DNA of 64,000 bases from an uncultured Alistipes sp. (GCA_900769405.1 CAAGGL010000030.1:56824-120823), one strand, 5' to 3'; shown: positions 8,850 through 17,520, numbered from the stretch's first letter. Notes: a model not told the origin generated them from the sequence alone. Program-made: numbers and translations.

Positions 8850-9995
8850 TTATTTGATATTTTTAAGGGTTAGTAATCCGGCTATTTGTGCGGCTGTGCG
8901 GCGCACGTTGGCTATTGCTACCTCGCGCTGCATCGCCACTTCGAGTGCCACAGGACCCGCCACAATGGGCAGTACAGCCGCAAATCCGCTCTGCTCCAAC
9001 TCGTCGCATACCTGCACCGCACCTCCGATAGCGATCGTGGGGATACCCTGCGCCGTTGCTTCGCGCAGCACGCCGCTGGGTGCTTTGCCCATCGTCGTCT
9101 GGCGGTCGATACGACCTTCACCCGTGATGACAAGGTCGCTGCCAGCAATAATCTTATCGAATTGCATTGCACGGAGTACCATATCGATACCGCGCTCCAA
9201 GCGCGCTCCGAGCAGAGCCTTGAAACCACCACCCAGACCACCCGCAGCACCTGCGCCTGCGATCTGATCGACCTGCACGCCGTTGTAGCGCTCGATGGCG
9301 CGGGCATAGGTGCGCAGACCCTGATCCAGACGCTCGACCATCGCCGCGTCGGCACCCTTCTGCGGTGCAAAGACGTATGCCGCACCTTCGGGACCATAGA
9401 GGGGGTTGGTGACGTCGCACGCAACCACAAACTCGCAATCACTCAGCTCTTTGCGGGCGTTTGAGGAGTCAATCTGTGCGATGTGCTCCAAGATCTCGCC
9501 ACCACCCACGAGCTCGTGCCCCTCGGCGTCGAGGAAACGGAATCCCAACGCGCGCAGCATACCTGTGCCGCCGTCGTTGGTTGCGCTGCCGCCAATGCCG
9601 ACCAGAAATTTGCGACATCCGCGCTCCATCGCGTGGGCAATCATCTCGCCTGTTCCGTAGGTCGAGGTGAGCAGCGGGTTGCGCTCCTCGGGGGCAATCA
9701 GGGGCAGACCACTCGCTGCCGACATCTCCATCACGGCCGTTGTGCCGCCGTCAATCACGCCGTAGCGCGCCACGATCGGTCGTCCGAGCGGATCGGCCAC
9801 GCGCGCCTCGACATAGTCGCCATTGAGCGTCTCGACCAGCGCATCGACCGTGCCCTCGCCACCATCGGCGATCGACACTTTGCGCACCTCGCAGTCGGGA
9901 ATCCGCGTGCGGAATCCATCCTCGAATGCGTCGGCCACCTCGCGCGACGAGAGCGACCCCTTGAACGAATCGACGGCTATTGTAATACGTTTCAT
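8850..9995 (-). CDS. Glycerate kinase, GarK/GlxK type
   Basis: 381 residues. Phosphorylates glycerate to 2- or 3-phosphoglycerate, feeding lower glycolysis. The type I glycerate kinase pattern is clear: MKRITIAVDSFKGSLSSREV at the start, VSIADGGEGTVDAL, then GIGGSATNDGGTGMLRALGF, GAGAAGGLGGGFKAL and DLVITGEGRIDRQTTMGKAP. It is first in an operon with a GntP permease, giving uptake plus activation of one substrate. A -7 box lies about 30 bases upstream. Confidence 0.95.
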   Translation of the reverse strand: MKRITIAVDSFKGSLSSREVADAFEDGFRTRIPDCEVRKVSIADGGEGTVDALVETLNGDYVEARVADPLGRPIVARYGVIDGGTTAVMEMSAASGLPLIAPEERNPLLTSTYGTGEMIAHAMERGCRKFLVGIGGSATNDGGTGMLRALGFRFLDAEGHELVGGGEILEHIAQIDSSNARKELSDCEFVVACDVTNPLYGPEGAAYVFAPQKGADAAMVERLDQGLRTYARAIERYNGVQVDQIAGAGAAGGLGGGFKALLGARLERGIDMVLRAMQFDKIIAGSDLVITGEGRIDRQTTMGKAPSGVLREATAQGIPTIAIGGAVQVCDELEQSGFAAVLPIVAGPVALEVAMQREVAIANVRRTAAQIAGLLTLKNIK

Positions 9996-10022
9996 TTTCG
10001 ATCAGAGTGTTAAGTTTCAATG

Positions 10023-10030
10023 CAAATATA
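10023..10030 (-). promoter_or_regulatory. -7 box of the glycerate operon
   Basis: caaatata on the plus strand reads TATATTTG on the minus strand, about 28 bases upstream of the glycerate kinase ATG. The -33 element is not obvious. Confidence 0.5.
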
Positions 10031-10070
10031 ACAATTTTTTCGCAATGCGAAGATTGTGCCTCGATCATTC

Positions 10071-10115
10071 GCGCGAAAAAAATAAGCCTGCCTACCGTTT
10101 CCGATAGACAGGCTT
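10071..10115 (-). terminator. Terminator of cysS-prfB
   Basis: AAGCCTG (10,084-10,090) pairs with CAGGCTT (10,109-10,115) around a small loop. Leftward transcription then runs into ATTTTTTT. It sits downstream of the prfB stop codon. Confidence 0.75.
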
Positions 10116-10176
10116 TGTGATATGCGGAATTGCTCCGACTGCTCCGTTTTTTGGTCGTGCGATACGCTCTCGCGTC

Positions 10177-11289
10177 CTAAGCCTCGGCGCCGAACTGCAT
10201 CAGGAACGATTTGATGAACTGGTCGATCTCGCCGTCCATTACCGCCTCGACATTCGAGGTCTGGCAGCCCGTGCGGTGATCCTTAACTCGGCGATCGTCA
10301 AACACATACGAACGAATCTGCGAGCCCCACTCGATGCGTTTCTTGGTCGCCTCCAACGCCTGCTGCGTTGCCATACGGCGATCCAACTCGCGCTGGTAGA
10401 GCTTCGAGCGTAGGATGCGCAGAGCATTTTCGCGGTTCTTGGGCTGGTCGCGCGTCTCGGTGTTCTCGATCAGAATCTCCTCCTCGGCGCCCGTATCGGG
10501 ATCCTTGTAGAGGTAGCGCAGACGCACACCCGACTCGACCTTATTGACGTTCTGACCGCCCGCGCCGCTACTGCGGAAGGTGTCCCACGAGAGGCGGCTC
10601 TTCTCGATCGTGATCTCGATCGTGTCATCGACCGCCGGCGACACAAAGACCGACGCAAAGGTGGTCTGGCGCTTGTTGTTGGCATTGAAGGGCGACAGTC
10701 GCACCATACGGTGCACGCCATTCTCGCTTTTCAGGTAGCCGTAGGCCATCGGACCGTCGAACTCCAAGGTGCACGATTTGACGCCCACCTCGTCGCCCGC
10801 CTGATAGTCCTGAATACGAACTTTGTAGCCGTGTGCCTCGCCCCAACGGGTGTACATACGCAGCAACATCGATGCCCAATCGAGCGCCTCGGTGCCGCCC
10901 GCACCGGCGTTGATATCCATAATGGCACCCATCTTATCCTCCTCGCCTTGAAGCATATTGCGCAGTTCGAGCGATTCGGTCTTCTCGATAGCGTCGGCAT
11001 AGAGCGCCTCGGCCTCGGCCTCCTCCATCACGCCCTCGCGCAGGAAGTCGGGCACCAACTCGACGTCACCAACCACACCTGCCAGCGTGTCGTACTCCTC
11101 GATCCAACTCTTGATCGAGGCCACTTTACGCAGCTGCTCCTGCGCACGATCGGGGTCGTCCCAGAAGTTCGGCTCCTGGGTCTTCTCCTCCTCGTTCGCA
11201 AGGTCGATACGGCGCTGCTCGATGTTCAGACATCGTGCCAACGTCGTCAGACGCTCGACAAGTGATTTGATCTGTTCGTCGCTAACCAT
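10177..11289 (-). CDS. prfB: Peptide chain release factor 2
   Basis: RF2 reads UGA and UAA stop codons and releases the finished peptide. The 370-residue frame contains the anticodon-like SPF tripeptide in VRLSPFNANNKRQTTF and the catalytic GGQ in SSGAGGQNVNKVESGVRL. The usual programmed +1 frameshift near codon 25 is absent: the codons through LARCLNIEQ read continuously (TGT CTG AAC where CTT TGA C would lie), so autoregulation by frameshifting appears lost. It follows cysS by 30 bases on the same strand and ends at a strong terminator. Confidence 0.96.
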   Translation of the reverse strand: MVSDEQIKSLVERLTTLARCLNIEQRRIDLANEEEKTQEPNFWDDPDRAQEQLRKVASIKSWIEEYDTLAGVVGDVELVPDFLREGVMEEAEAEALYADAIEKTESLELRNMLQGEEDKMGAIMDINAGAGGTEALDWASMLLRMYTRWGEAHGYKVRIQDYQAGDEVGVKSCTLEFDGPMAYGYLKSENGVHRMVRLSPFNANNKRQTTFASVFVSPAVDDTIEITIEKSRLSWDTFRSSGAGGQNVNKVESGVRLRYLYKDPDTGAEEEILIENTETRDQPKNRENALRILRSKLYQRELDRRMATQQALEATKKRIEWGSQIRSYVFDDRRVKDHRTGCQTSNVEAVMDGEIDQFIKSFLMQFGAEA

Positions 11290-11319
11290 TTGGATTGCTG
11301 TCGTTTATCTTTGTTTTCG

Positions 11320-12792
11320 TTATTCGATCTCCCAATCGTAGCCGTCCTTGCGGTCTTTGACGCGGATACCGATCTCGGTCAGGCGGTTGCGGATCTGATC
11401 CGACAGTGCCCAATTCTTCTCGGCCTTAGCCTGCTGACGCATTTCGAGCAACATCTCGACCAGCGGCGAAACCATATCGTTGCCCGACGCACCTGCCGAC
11501 TTCTCGTCGCGCAGACCCAAGATGTCGAATACATAACGCTTGACAATCGCACGCAGACGCTCCAAATCTTCCGCGGTGATAGTCTGCTGACCCTCAGCCA
11601 GCTGGTTGATTGTGCGTACCCAATCGAACAGCGCCGAGATAACCATCGGCGAGTTCAGGTCGTCGGCCATAGCCTCGGCGCAACGACGCTCCAAGTCGCT
11701 CGGATCAACCGACGATGCAGCCGACGGCTTGATCTTCGAGAGGGTCTCCACGGCCTTCATCAGACGATCCATACCCTTCTCGGCAGCCTTCAACGCCTCG
11801 TTCGAGAAGTCGAGCGTCGAGCGATACTGCGCCTGCAAGATGAAGAAACGGATCGTCATCGGCGAGTAGGCCTGTTCGAGCAACTTGTGGTTGCCCGTGA
11901 AGAGCTCCTCCAAGGTGATGAAGTTACCCAGCGACTTACCCATCTTCTGACCGTTGATCGTGATCATATTGTTGTGTACCCAGTAGCGAGCCGAGTCGTG
12001 ACCGCACGCTGCGGTCGATTGCGCGATCTCGCACTCGTGGTGGGGGAACATCAAATCCATACCACCGCCGTGAATATCGAACTGCTCACCTAAGTACTTG
12101 GCACTCATTGCCGAGCACTCCATATGCCAGCCGGGGAAACCGTCGCTCCAAGGCGAGGGCCAGCGCATAATATGCTCGGGCGCTGCCTTCTTCCACAGCG
12201 CGAAGTCGAACGAATTGCGCTTGTCGCTTTGACCGTCGAGCTCGCGGGTGTTGGCCTTGATGTCGTCGAGGTTGCGACCCGACAACTTGCCGTAGTTGTA
12301 CTTGGCGTTGTAGGCCTCCACATCGAAATAGACCGATCCATTGCTGATATAAGCCAGACCCTCGTCCAAAATCTTCTTCACATACTCGATCTGCTCGATG
12401 ATGTGACCCGACGCTTTGGGCTCGATCGAGGGGGGCAGTACGCCCAGCTCGCGCATTGCGTCGTGGTAGCGATCGGTGTAGAACTGAGCAACCTCCATCG
12501 GTTCGAGTTGCTCCAAACGAGCCTTCTTCGAGATCTTATCCTCGCCCTCGTCGGCATCGTGTTCGAGGTGACCTACGTCGGTGATGTTACGCACGTAGCG
12601 CACCTTGTAGCCCTCCGATTTGAGGTAACGGAACAGAAGGTCGAATGTGATTGCGGGGCGGGCGTGACCCAAATGCGGATCGCCATATACGGTGGGGCCA
12701 CAGACGTACAACCCTACAAATGGCGGGTTGTAGGGTGTGAACTCCTCTTTCTTGCGCGAAAGAGTGTTGTAAAGCATAAGTTTAGCTTTCAT
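11320..12792 (-). CDS. cysS: Cysteine--tRNA ligase
   Basis: Charges tRNA-Cys with cysteine. The 490-residue class I synthetase carries the zinc Cys and HIGH-type signature in [18 protein letters not shown] (about 31-48), the substrate stretch [13 protein letters not shown] with further metal ligands, and [18 protein letters not shown]. The KMSKS equivalent is [12 protein letters not shown], with Gly in place of the first Ser. Length is normal for the family. prfB follows with a 30-base gap, so both translation genes probably share a transcript. Confidence 0.97.
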   Translation of the reverse strand: MKAKLMLYNTLSRKKEEFTPYNPPFVGLYVCGPTVYGDPHLGHARPAITFDLLFRYLKSEGYKVRYVRNITDVGHLEHDADEGEDKISKKARLEQLEPMEVAQFYTDRYHDAMRELGVLPPSIEPKASGHIIEQIEYVKKILDEGLAYISNGSVYFDVEAYNAKYNYGKLSGRNLDDIKANTRELDGQSDKRNSFDFALWKKAAPEHIMRWPSPWSDGFPGWHMECSAMSAKYLGEQFDIHGGGMDLMFPHHECEIAQSTAACGHDSARYWVHNNMITINGQKMGKSLGNFITLEELFTGNHKLLEQAYSPMTIRFFILQAQYRSTLDFSNEALKAAEKGMDRLMKAVETLSKIKPSAASSVDPSDLERRCAEAMADDLNSPMVISALFDWVRTINQLAEGQQTITAEDLERLRAIVKRYVFDILGLRDEKSAGASGNDMVSPLVEMLLEMRQQAKAEKNWALSDQIRNRLTEIGIRVKDRKDGYDWEIE

Positions 12793-12853
12793 AACACTTT
12801 GATATTTTTGTGATAACGTTGAAAATTAACCCATAAAAGTACACATTTCAGCT

Positions 12854-12892
12854 GAAAAAACAAAATCCCGCACCACCAAGCGCGAGATTTTG
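12854..12892 (-). terminator. Terminator of the TlpA-like gene
   Basis: CAAAATC...GCGAGATTTTG forms a near-perfect stem (one mismatch) at 12,861-12,892. Minus-strand transcription then meets TTTTTT. It lies just after the thioredoxin-like gene. Confidence 0.7.
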
Positions 12893-12942
12893 CTCCTTTT
12901 TATGGAAATTGAGCCGTTTTTGCTCCGTTTCGACCGTAGCTT

Positions 12943-14220
12943 TTATTCGGTTTTGGGCGCGCCCAAGTGCTTCTCGACCTCCGCGGTCAGCTGCTCGATC
13001 GTCGGGTCGAATGCCAAAATTTCGCCCTCGTCGTTGAACAGAATACGACGTCCCGCCGCATTCACGCAACCATATTGCGACCAGATGTTTGCGCGGTCGT
13101 CCAGCTCGACCAGCTGCGGCCAGGTGTAGCCATCTTTGCGAATCGCGGCCTCCATCGCCTCGGTCGATTCCGACTCGCGCGCCACGCCGATAACCATAAA
13201 ACCGCGACTGCGATACTGCTCATAGAGCGGCATCATCTCCATCGATGCGCGGCGGCAGGGTGCGCACCACGACGCCCACAGATCGAGCAGCACCAACTTC
13301 GCTCCTGCGACCATCTCCGACAGACGGTGCATCTCGCCACTGAGGTCGGGGGCCTCGAAATCGACATAGTGGTTACCGACCTGCAAGCTGTGTCCGTCGA
13401 TCTGGCGGCGGCAGAATTGGGTCATCGGATTTTCGGGCATTGCGATGGCGTAGATCTCCTCAAAGGCGTCGATAAACTCCTGATCAGGAAGGCGATAGAC
13501 CATCTGGCGCGCCAACATCGCAAGACGTGCCACCGACGGCTCGCCCTCGACAATCGCGAGCAGTGCATCTTTTCGCTCGGCATTGTAGCGCTGGCGCTCG
13601 GCAACCATTTCGGGCGTATATTGCTGCTCGTCGGTCATCGCCTGCAACTGCTCGATCAGCGCCGCACGCTCGGGGGTGTTACCCTCGATCGCCTCGATAC
13701 GGGCAATCAGAGCGTTGAATTCGGGCGTGTAGTCGCGACCTTCGGCTTTGAGCTTGTCGCGTACCTTGTTGGTTGCCTCCTGCAACTTGCGCATTGCGAG
13801 CTTATACGATTGATACTCAGCCGTTACGCCCGTGCCTTCGACCTTCGTTTTCAAGAACTCGTCTTCGGGATAGAGATCAAATTTCACGGTGCAATTGTCG
13901 GCCATAAAATCGATCGGACGCCACGATCCGTTCGCCCTCTCTTCGGCAAACACCAACTCGCAATATTGCGGTTCGTCGAGGTAGAGGTCGCAGCTGAACT
14001 CGCCACCGCGAATCTCGATTATGGTGTGAGGTCGCGACGACTGCGCCACCATTCCGTCGATTCCGACAAACAACCACAACTCGTCCGATTGGGGGCGGTC
14101 GTGGACCTTACCCTCGATATGGCAATGCACTGCCGCATCGCTGTTCTGTTCGGTCGTGGGCTGGTTACCAGCGCAAGCGGCCGTAAGCAACCCGCAGAGA
14201 ATCATCGTAATACGTTTCAT
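12943..14220 (-). CDS. TlpA-like thioredoxin lipoprotein
   Basis: A predicted outer-membrane or periplasmic lipoprotein that reduces or forms disulfides. The frame opens further upstream (to 14,271), but the ATG at 14,218-14,220 gives a proper lipoprotein signal, MKRITMILCGLLTAACAGN, so that start is preferred (425 residues). Residues ~30-130 resemble the DUF4369 domain, a central helical linker follows, and the C-terminal ~140 residues are a TlpA thioredoxin fold with active site WASWCAPCRRAS. Such proteins are numerous in Bacteroidales. It stands alone, with CAATTCA heptamers in its promoter region and a terminator behind it. Confidence 0.88.
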   Translation of the reverse strand: MKRITMILCGLLTAACAGNQPTTEQNSDAAVHCHIEGKVHDRPQSDELWLFVGIDGMVAQSSRPHTIIEIRGGEFSCDLYLDEPQYCELVFAEERANGSWRPIDFMADNCTVKFDLYPEDEFLKTKVEGTGVTAEYQSYKLAMRKLQEATNKVRDKLKAEGRDYTPEFNALIARIEAIEGNTPERAALIEQLQAMTDEQQYTPEMVAERQRYNAERKDALLAIVEGEPSVARLAMLARQMVYRLPDQEFIDAFEEIYAIAMPENPMTQFCRRQIDGHSLQVGNHYVDFEAPDLSGEMHRLSEMVAGAKLVLLDLWASWCAPCRRASMEMMPLYEQYRSRGFMVIGVARESESTEAMEAAIRKDGYTWPQLVELDDRANIWSQYGCVNAAGRRILFNDEGEILAFDPTIEQLTAEVEKHLGAPKTE

Positions 14221-14248
14221 TTTCGCAAATAGTTTTGTTTGATTATCA

Positions 14249-14256
14249 CAAAAATA
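14249..14256 (-). promoter_or_regulatory. -7 box of the TlpA-like gene
   Basis: caaaaata on the plus strand reads TATTTTTG on the minus strand, 29 bases before the chosen start. Its -33 area falls inside the heptamer array at 14,264-14,312, which offers ATTG at 7-base steps. Confidence 0.55.
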
Positions 14257-14263
14257 AGTAAAA

Positions 14264-14312
14264 CAATTCACAATTCACAATTCACAATTCACAATTCACA
14301 ATTCACAATTCA
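14264..14312. repeat. Seven tandem CAATTCA heptamers
   Basis: Seven perfect copies of the 7-base unit CAATTCA follow one another without interruption, and one more copy plus a degenerate one reappear at 14,418-14,431 on the far side of a palindromic element. Simple heptamers can change number by slippage. The array occupies the -33 zone of the TlpA-like gene's promoter. Confidence 0.95.
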
Positions 14313-14339
14313 CAAATTTTTCTTTGGCGTAATTTAGGC

Positions 14340-14390
14340 TCATCATTGTCGGGTGGGGGGCTCGCCCGAAGGGCGACCCGACAATGATGA
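14340..14390. repeat. Palindromic element with G-run and inner hairpin
   Basis: Outer arms TCATCATTGTCGGGT (14,340-14,354) and ACCCGACAATGATGA (14,376-14,390) match perfectly. Between them lie GGGGGG and an inner hairpin CGCCC-gaa-GGGCG. An element of the same design, in the opposite orientation, is at 31,661-31,717. Confidence 0.9.
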
Positions 14391-14409
14391 CACGCCTCGC
14401 TGAGGCGTG
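14391..14409. repeat. Short palindrome CACGCCTC/GAGGCGTG
   Basis: A perfect 8-base inverted repeat with a 3-base loop directly abuts the larger palindrome and is followed by another CAATTCA copy. It echoes the CACGCC/GGCGTG hairpin next to the heptamers at 2955-2969. Confidence 0.8.
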
Positions 14410-14471
14410 GGCCACTACAATTCACAATTAATCTGCCTAAAAAAATGTGGGGCGGGGGAGTGGCGCGCAAA

Positions 14472-14504
14472 CAAAAAGGTCGCACCCCGAAAGAGTGCGA
14501 CCTT
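14472..14504 (-). terminator. Terminator of the larger FKBP gene
   Basis: AAGGTCGCAC (14,477-14,486) and GTGCGACCTT (14,495-14,504) form a perfect 10-base stem. Leftward transcription then reads TTTTTGTTT. Confidence 0.85.
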
Positions 14505-14527
14505 ATTTCGATTAAGGCAATCGTCGA

Positions 14528-15478
14528 TTACTCCTCTACCAACTCCTCGGTAGTCTCCTCTACGATGCTGATGTCGGGCATAACCTCCAACAACTCAACC
14601 TCGAAGTAGAGAGCAGCGTTGGGGCCGATCTCAGCGCTCATAGCCTGAGGACCGTAAGCCAAGTCGGGGTGCAACCACATCTTGATCTTACCACCCTGGC
14701 CGATCAGCATAACGCCCTCGCTCCAACCCTTGATAACAGCGTTCAGGGGGAACTCTGCGGGCTCGCCACGATCGTACGACGAATCGAACTGCTGGCCCTC
14801 CATATTCAGACCCTTGTAGTGAACCCTCACCTTGTCGGTAACGTTTACGGCGCGAACCTCAGCATCACCCTCCTCTACGATCTGATAGAGCAGACCGCTC
14901 TCGGTCTTCTGCCACTTCTTGTCCTTCTCGATATTAGCCAAGAAATCCTCCGACTCCTTCAAGAATGCCTTGGGAGCATCAACCATAAACCACTGCTGCA
15001 TAATGCGCATAGTGGTGCGCTCAGCGTCCTGACCCTCGCCAAATACGCTGGTGCCAGCCTTAACATCCTTCATAGCCGTTGCCATCCACTTGGTCTGCAC
15101 GGGAACGCGAGCCGACTCCAAACCGTTACCCTGATCTACGCCCAGAGCGTACGAGATCGAGTCGCGGTGAGCCTCCGAACGGAAAGGCACGCTGTCGCGG
15201 GGAGCCATAAAGTAGGCCTGCAAAATCTCGCCAGCCTGCTCGGGCTCGAACGAGTTCTTGCCACGTGCGAAGTCCTCGATACCCTTCTGAACCTTGTCGT
15301 AGTTAACATCCAAGTCACCCAAATTATATTTGAGCATATATGCGATGTTCGAACCCAACGCATACGACAGCGAGTCCAGCTCGCTCGAACCGCCTACGGT
15401 GATCGACGATTCCTTCGACGAGCACGATACCATCAGCATTGCAGCTGCGGTGGCGATGATTACCAAAATTTTCTTCAT
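14528..15478 (-). CDS. FKBP-type peptidyl-prolyl isomerase lipoprotein (316 aa)
   Basis: Catalyses proline cis-trans isomerisation on periplasmic or surface proteins. The lipoprotein signal MKKILVIIATAAAMLMVSCS is followed by an FkpA-like N-terminal region with two DSLSYALG/DSISYALG repeats (about residues 34-110) that normally mediates dimerisation. The C-terminal FKBP domain runs from VTDKVRVHYKGLNMEGQQFD to ALYFEVELLEVM and keeps the aromatic/Asp pocket residues (YKG, FDSSYDRGEP, AYGP). An acidic tail (EETTEELVEE) ends it. A related FKBP gene lies immediately upstream, suggesting tandem duplication. Confidence 0.93.
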   Translation of the reverse strand: MKKILVIIATAAAMLMVSCSSKESSITVGGSSELDSLSYALGSNIAYMLKYNLGDLDVNYDKVQKGIEDFARGKNSFEPEQAGEILQAYFMAPRDSVPFRSEAHRDSISYALGVDQGNGLESARVPVQTKWMATAMKDVKAGTSVFGEGQDAERTTMRIMQQWFMVDAPKAFLKESEDFLANIEKDKKWQKTESGLLYQIVEEGDAEVRAVNVTDKVRVHYKGLNMEGQQFDSSYDRGEPAEFPLNAVIKGWSEGVMLIGQGGKIKMWLHPDLAYGPQAMSAEIGPNAALYFEVELLEVMPDISIVEETTEELVEE

Positions 15479-15512
15479 ATTGCTTTGATTTGTTTAATTA
15501 GTTTCGAGGGGA

Positions 15513-15520
15513 CAAATGTA
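15513..15520 (-). promoter_or_regulatory. -7 box of the 316-residue FKBP gene
   Basis: caaatgta on the plus strand reads TACATTTG on the minus strand, about 35 bases before the ATG. The matching -33 sequence is weak. Confidence 0.5.
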
Positions 15521-15588
15521 GTGTTTTTTTGTGAAAATGAACCACTTTTGCGCCACAACTTAACGTTTTTTATGCGATTTTATTGCTA

Positions 15589-16272
15589 CTATTCCTCCTT
15601 TGCGGGGATAATTTCGACAACCTCCACCTCAAAGCAGAGAGCCTCGTTGGCTCCGATCTTCTTGTTGCCCGTCGAGCCGTAGCCGAGTGTTGCAGGCATC
15701 CACAGCTTGATCTTGCCGCCCTGACCGACCATCTGCAAGCCCTCGCTCAGACCCTTAACCACCTGATTCAGAGCGAATGTTTCGGCCTCGTTGTCGTCGT
15801 AGGTGCTCTCGAACTCGCGTCCCTCTTTGGTCGTTGCGCGGTAGAGTATCTTAACCTTGTCGGCGGGTTTGCTTGCGCGGATCGTATCGCCCTGCTCCTC
15901 AATCAGGTAGAGCAGACCGCTGTCGGTGCTCTTCACTGCCGAGTTCTCGCGCTCGACACGCGACAGGAACTCCTCCGAAGCAGCCTTCGTGCGACGCGGC
16001 TTGACGATGTTGTAGTATTGGCGATAGAAGGCACCCGCCTGCTCCATATCCATCTGCTGGGTACCGTTGTAGGTATCGCGGATTGCGGCGCAGAGCACCT
16101 CCACGTCGAGGGTCGAATCGGTGTTGTATTTGAGGTTGTAACCCACATTCAGACCGATCACATAAGCCAGCGAATCGGCCTCGGTTTTGAGCTCGCGACT
16201 GCCGCCCGACGAGCCGCACGAACTGATCATCACGGCCGCAACAAGAGCCGCAAAAAGAACTACTTTCTTCAT
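15589..16272 (-). CDS. FKBP-type peptidyl-prolyl isomerase lipoprotein (227 aa)
   Basis: A shorter paralogue of the neighbouring FKBP. The frame stays open far upstream into the ureohydrolase gene, but the ATG at 16,270-16,272 gives a clear lipoprotein signal, MKKVVLFAALVAAVMISSCG, and is the likely start. It has a single DSLAYVIGLNVGYNLKY helical repeat and a C-terminal FKBP domain (KVKILYRATTKEGREFESTY to LCFEVEVVEI). It begins 20 bases after the ureohydrolase stop codon, so the two are probably cotranscribed although functionally unrelated. Confidence 0.92.
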   Translation of the reverse strand: MKKVVLFAALVAAVMISSCGSSGGSRELKTEADSLAYVIGLNVGYNLKYNTDSTLDVEVLCAAIRDTYNGTQQMDMEQAGAFYRQYYNIVKPRRTKAASEEFLSRVERENSAVKSTDSGLLYLIEEQGDTIRASKPADKVKILYRATTKEGREFESTYDDNEAETFALNQVVKGLSEGLQMVGQGGKIKLWMPATLGYGSTGNKKIGANEALCFEVEVVEIIPAKEE

Positions 16273-16292
16273 AATATCTTTCTCTGTTTTAA

Positions 16293-17327
16293 TTATTTCG
16301 CTGTTTGAGAGGTGAGCGTTGCGCAGCACAACTTGTAGAGCATACGCGCACCGACCATCTGGTCGATACAGCCCATCGGCGAGGGTGCAACCTCCACCAG
16401 ATCGAAACCGATGATGCGGCGACCGCTCTCGACCACGCGCGAGATCAGGTATGCCGCCTCGTTGAACGACAGTCCACCCACAACGGGCGTTCCGGTCGAG
16501 GGGCAATATTCGATACCCAGCGCGTCGATGTCGAAACTGACGTAAACCTTCGCGGGCAGTGCATCGACGATCGTTGTGCAGAGTTCGGCCCACGTCTTAC
16601 CCTCGAAGCGGGCGCGGCTCAGTGTGCGGTCGGTGAAGCTCACAACGCGCTCGTTGGTGTCGGCCAGCTCCTGCTCGGCATCGCAGAAATCGCGCACTCC
16701 GACCTGCACCAGACGCTCCATCTGGGGCACATCGCGCAGCAGGTTGTACATAATCGAGGCGTGCGAGAACTCGAAACCCTCGTATGCCTCGCGCAGGTCG
16801 CGGTGAGCGTCGAAGTGCAACACGCCGAAACCGCTATGCTGCTCGGCTACGGCACGCACTGCACCGTAAGGTGTCGAGTGGTCGCCACCAACCAGTCCAA
16901 CCAGCTTGCCCTGCTTGATCAGCGGCGCAACCTTCTGATATACTTGGCTGTTCATCTGCTCGCAAGCACCATTGATCGCTGCGAGTTGAGGTGCAATACT
17001 CTCTGCATCGCAACCCTCTTCGAGAGCGTCGATCACGTTCTTGGCCTGAGCGCGCCACACGCGGCTCTGCTCGCGCATCAATTCGTCGGGTGCAAGTGCC
17101 GCGATACCGCGACGCCACGCATCGGGATAGTCGGCATCGTAGAGATCGAGCTGCGTCGAGGCCTCACGAATCGCCTCGGGACCATCTGCCGTGCCGTCGC
17201 CATACGAAACGGTCACATCCCACGGAGCCTCGACCAATACCAAATCGGCCTCAGCCTCGCTGAACGGCAGACCGTAATAGTTACCATTTGCCACACCCAC
17301 CCCGTTGGGGTCGAAGAGTTTATCCAT
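16293..17327 (-). CDS. Ureohydrolase (arginase/agmatinase family)
   Basis: A 344-residue dimetal hydrolase that releases urea from a guanidino compound, most likely agmatine. Metal-site motifs are visible: GLVGGDHSTPYGA, LHFDAHRDLREAYEG and VYVSFDIDALGIEYCPS, then STGTPVVGGLSFNE. The usual SxDxDxxDP reads SFDIDALGI: both metal-binding Asp residues are kept, but the DP pair is replaced by GI. Substrate cannot be assigned with certainty; agmatine, arginine, formimidoylglutamate and guanidine are handled by relatives. The urea produced could feed the urease locus 30 kb away. A -7 box lies upstream and an FKBP gene follows. Confidence 0.85.
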   Translation of the reverse strand: MDKLFDPNGVGVANGNYYGLPFSEAEADLVLVEAPWDVTVSYGDGTADGPEAIREASTQLDLYDADYPDAWRRGIAALAPDELMREQSRVWRAQAKNVIDALEEGCDAESIAPQLAAINGACEQMNSQVYQKVAPLIKQGKLVGLVGGDHSTPYGAVRAVAEQHSGFGVLHFDAHRDLREAYEGFEFSHASIMYNLLRDVPQMERLVQVGVRDFCDAEQELADTNERVVSFTDRTLSRARFEGKTWAELCTTIVDALPAKVYVSFDIDALGIEYCPSTGTPVVGGLSFNEAAYLISRVVESGRRIIGFDLVEVAPSPMGCIDQMVGARMLYKLCCATLTSQTAK

Positions 17328-17355
17328 AATTGCGTATTAAAGAGTTACTAACCTG

Positions 17356-17363
17356 CAAATATA
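17356..17363 (-). promoter_or_regulatory. -7 box of the ureohydrolase gene
   Basis: caaatata on the plus strand reads TATATTTG on the minus strand, 29 bases before the ATG. No convincing -33 partner. Confidence 0.5.
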
Positions 17364-17494
17364 CGATTTTTTTGCGTGGCATTGCATTTTTTTGCGCAAT
17401 TCGTGCAATAAAGCCACTTAGTTTCTCGTTTATTGAGTGCTCGGTACGAGAGTACGAGCGAAGATTTTTCATAATCAATAGATTAAAGTTGGGG

Positions 17495-17520
17495 CTTGGC
17501 CGATCTTCGGATCGGTCAAG
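17495..17520. repeat. Stable hairpin with TTCG loop
   Basis: CTTGGCCGATC and GATCGGTCAAG pair over 11 positions (one G-U) around a TTCG tetraloop. It lies between the GT117 terminator and the ureohydrolase promoter and has no T-run on the minus strand, so its role is unclear. Confidence 0.6.

Noticed and set aside
12943..14271. Start of the TlpA-like protein at 14,271
   Set aside because: The 17 extra residues precede a complete lipoprotein signal and would overlap the -7 box.
14264..14312. CRISPR-like array
   Set aside because: Units are 7 bases with no spacers and no cas genes are in the window.
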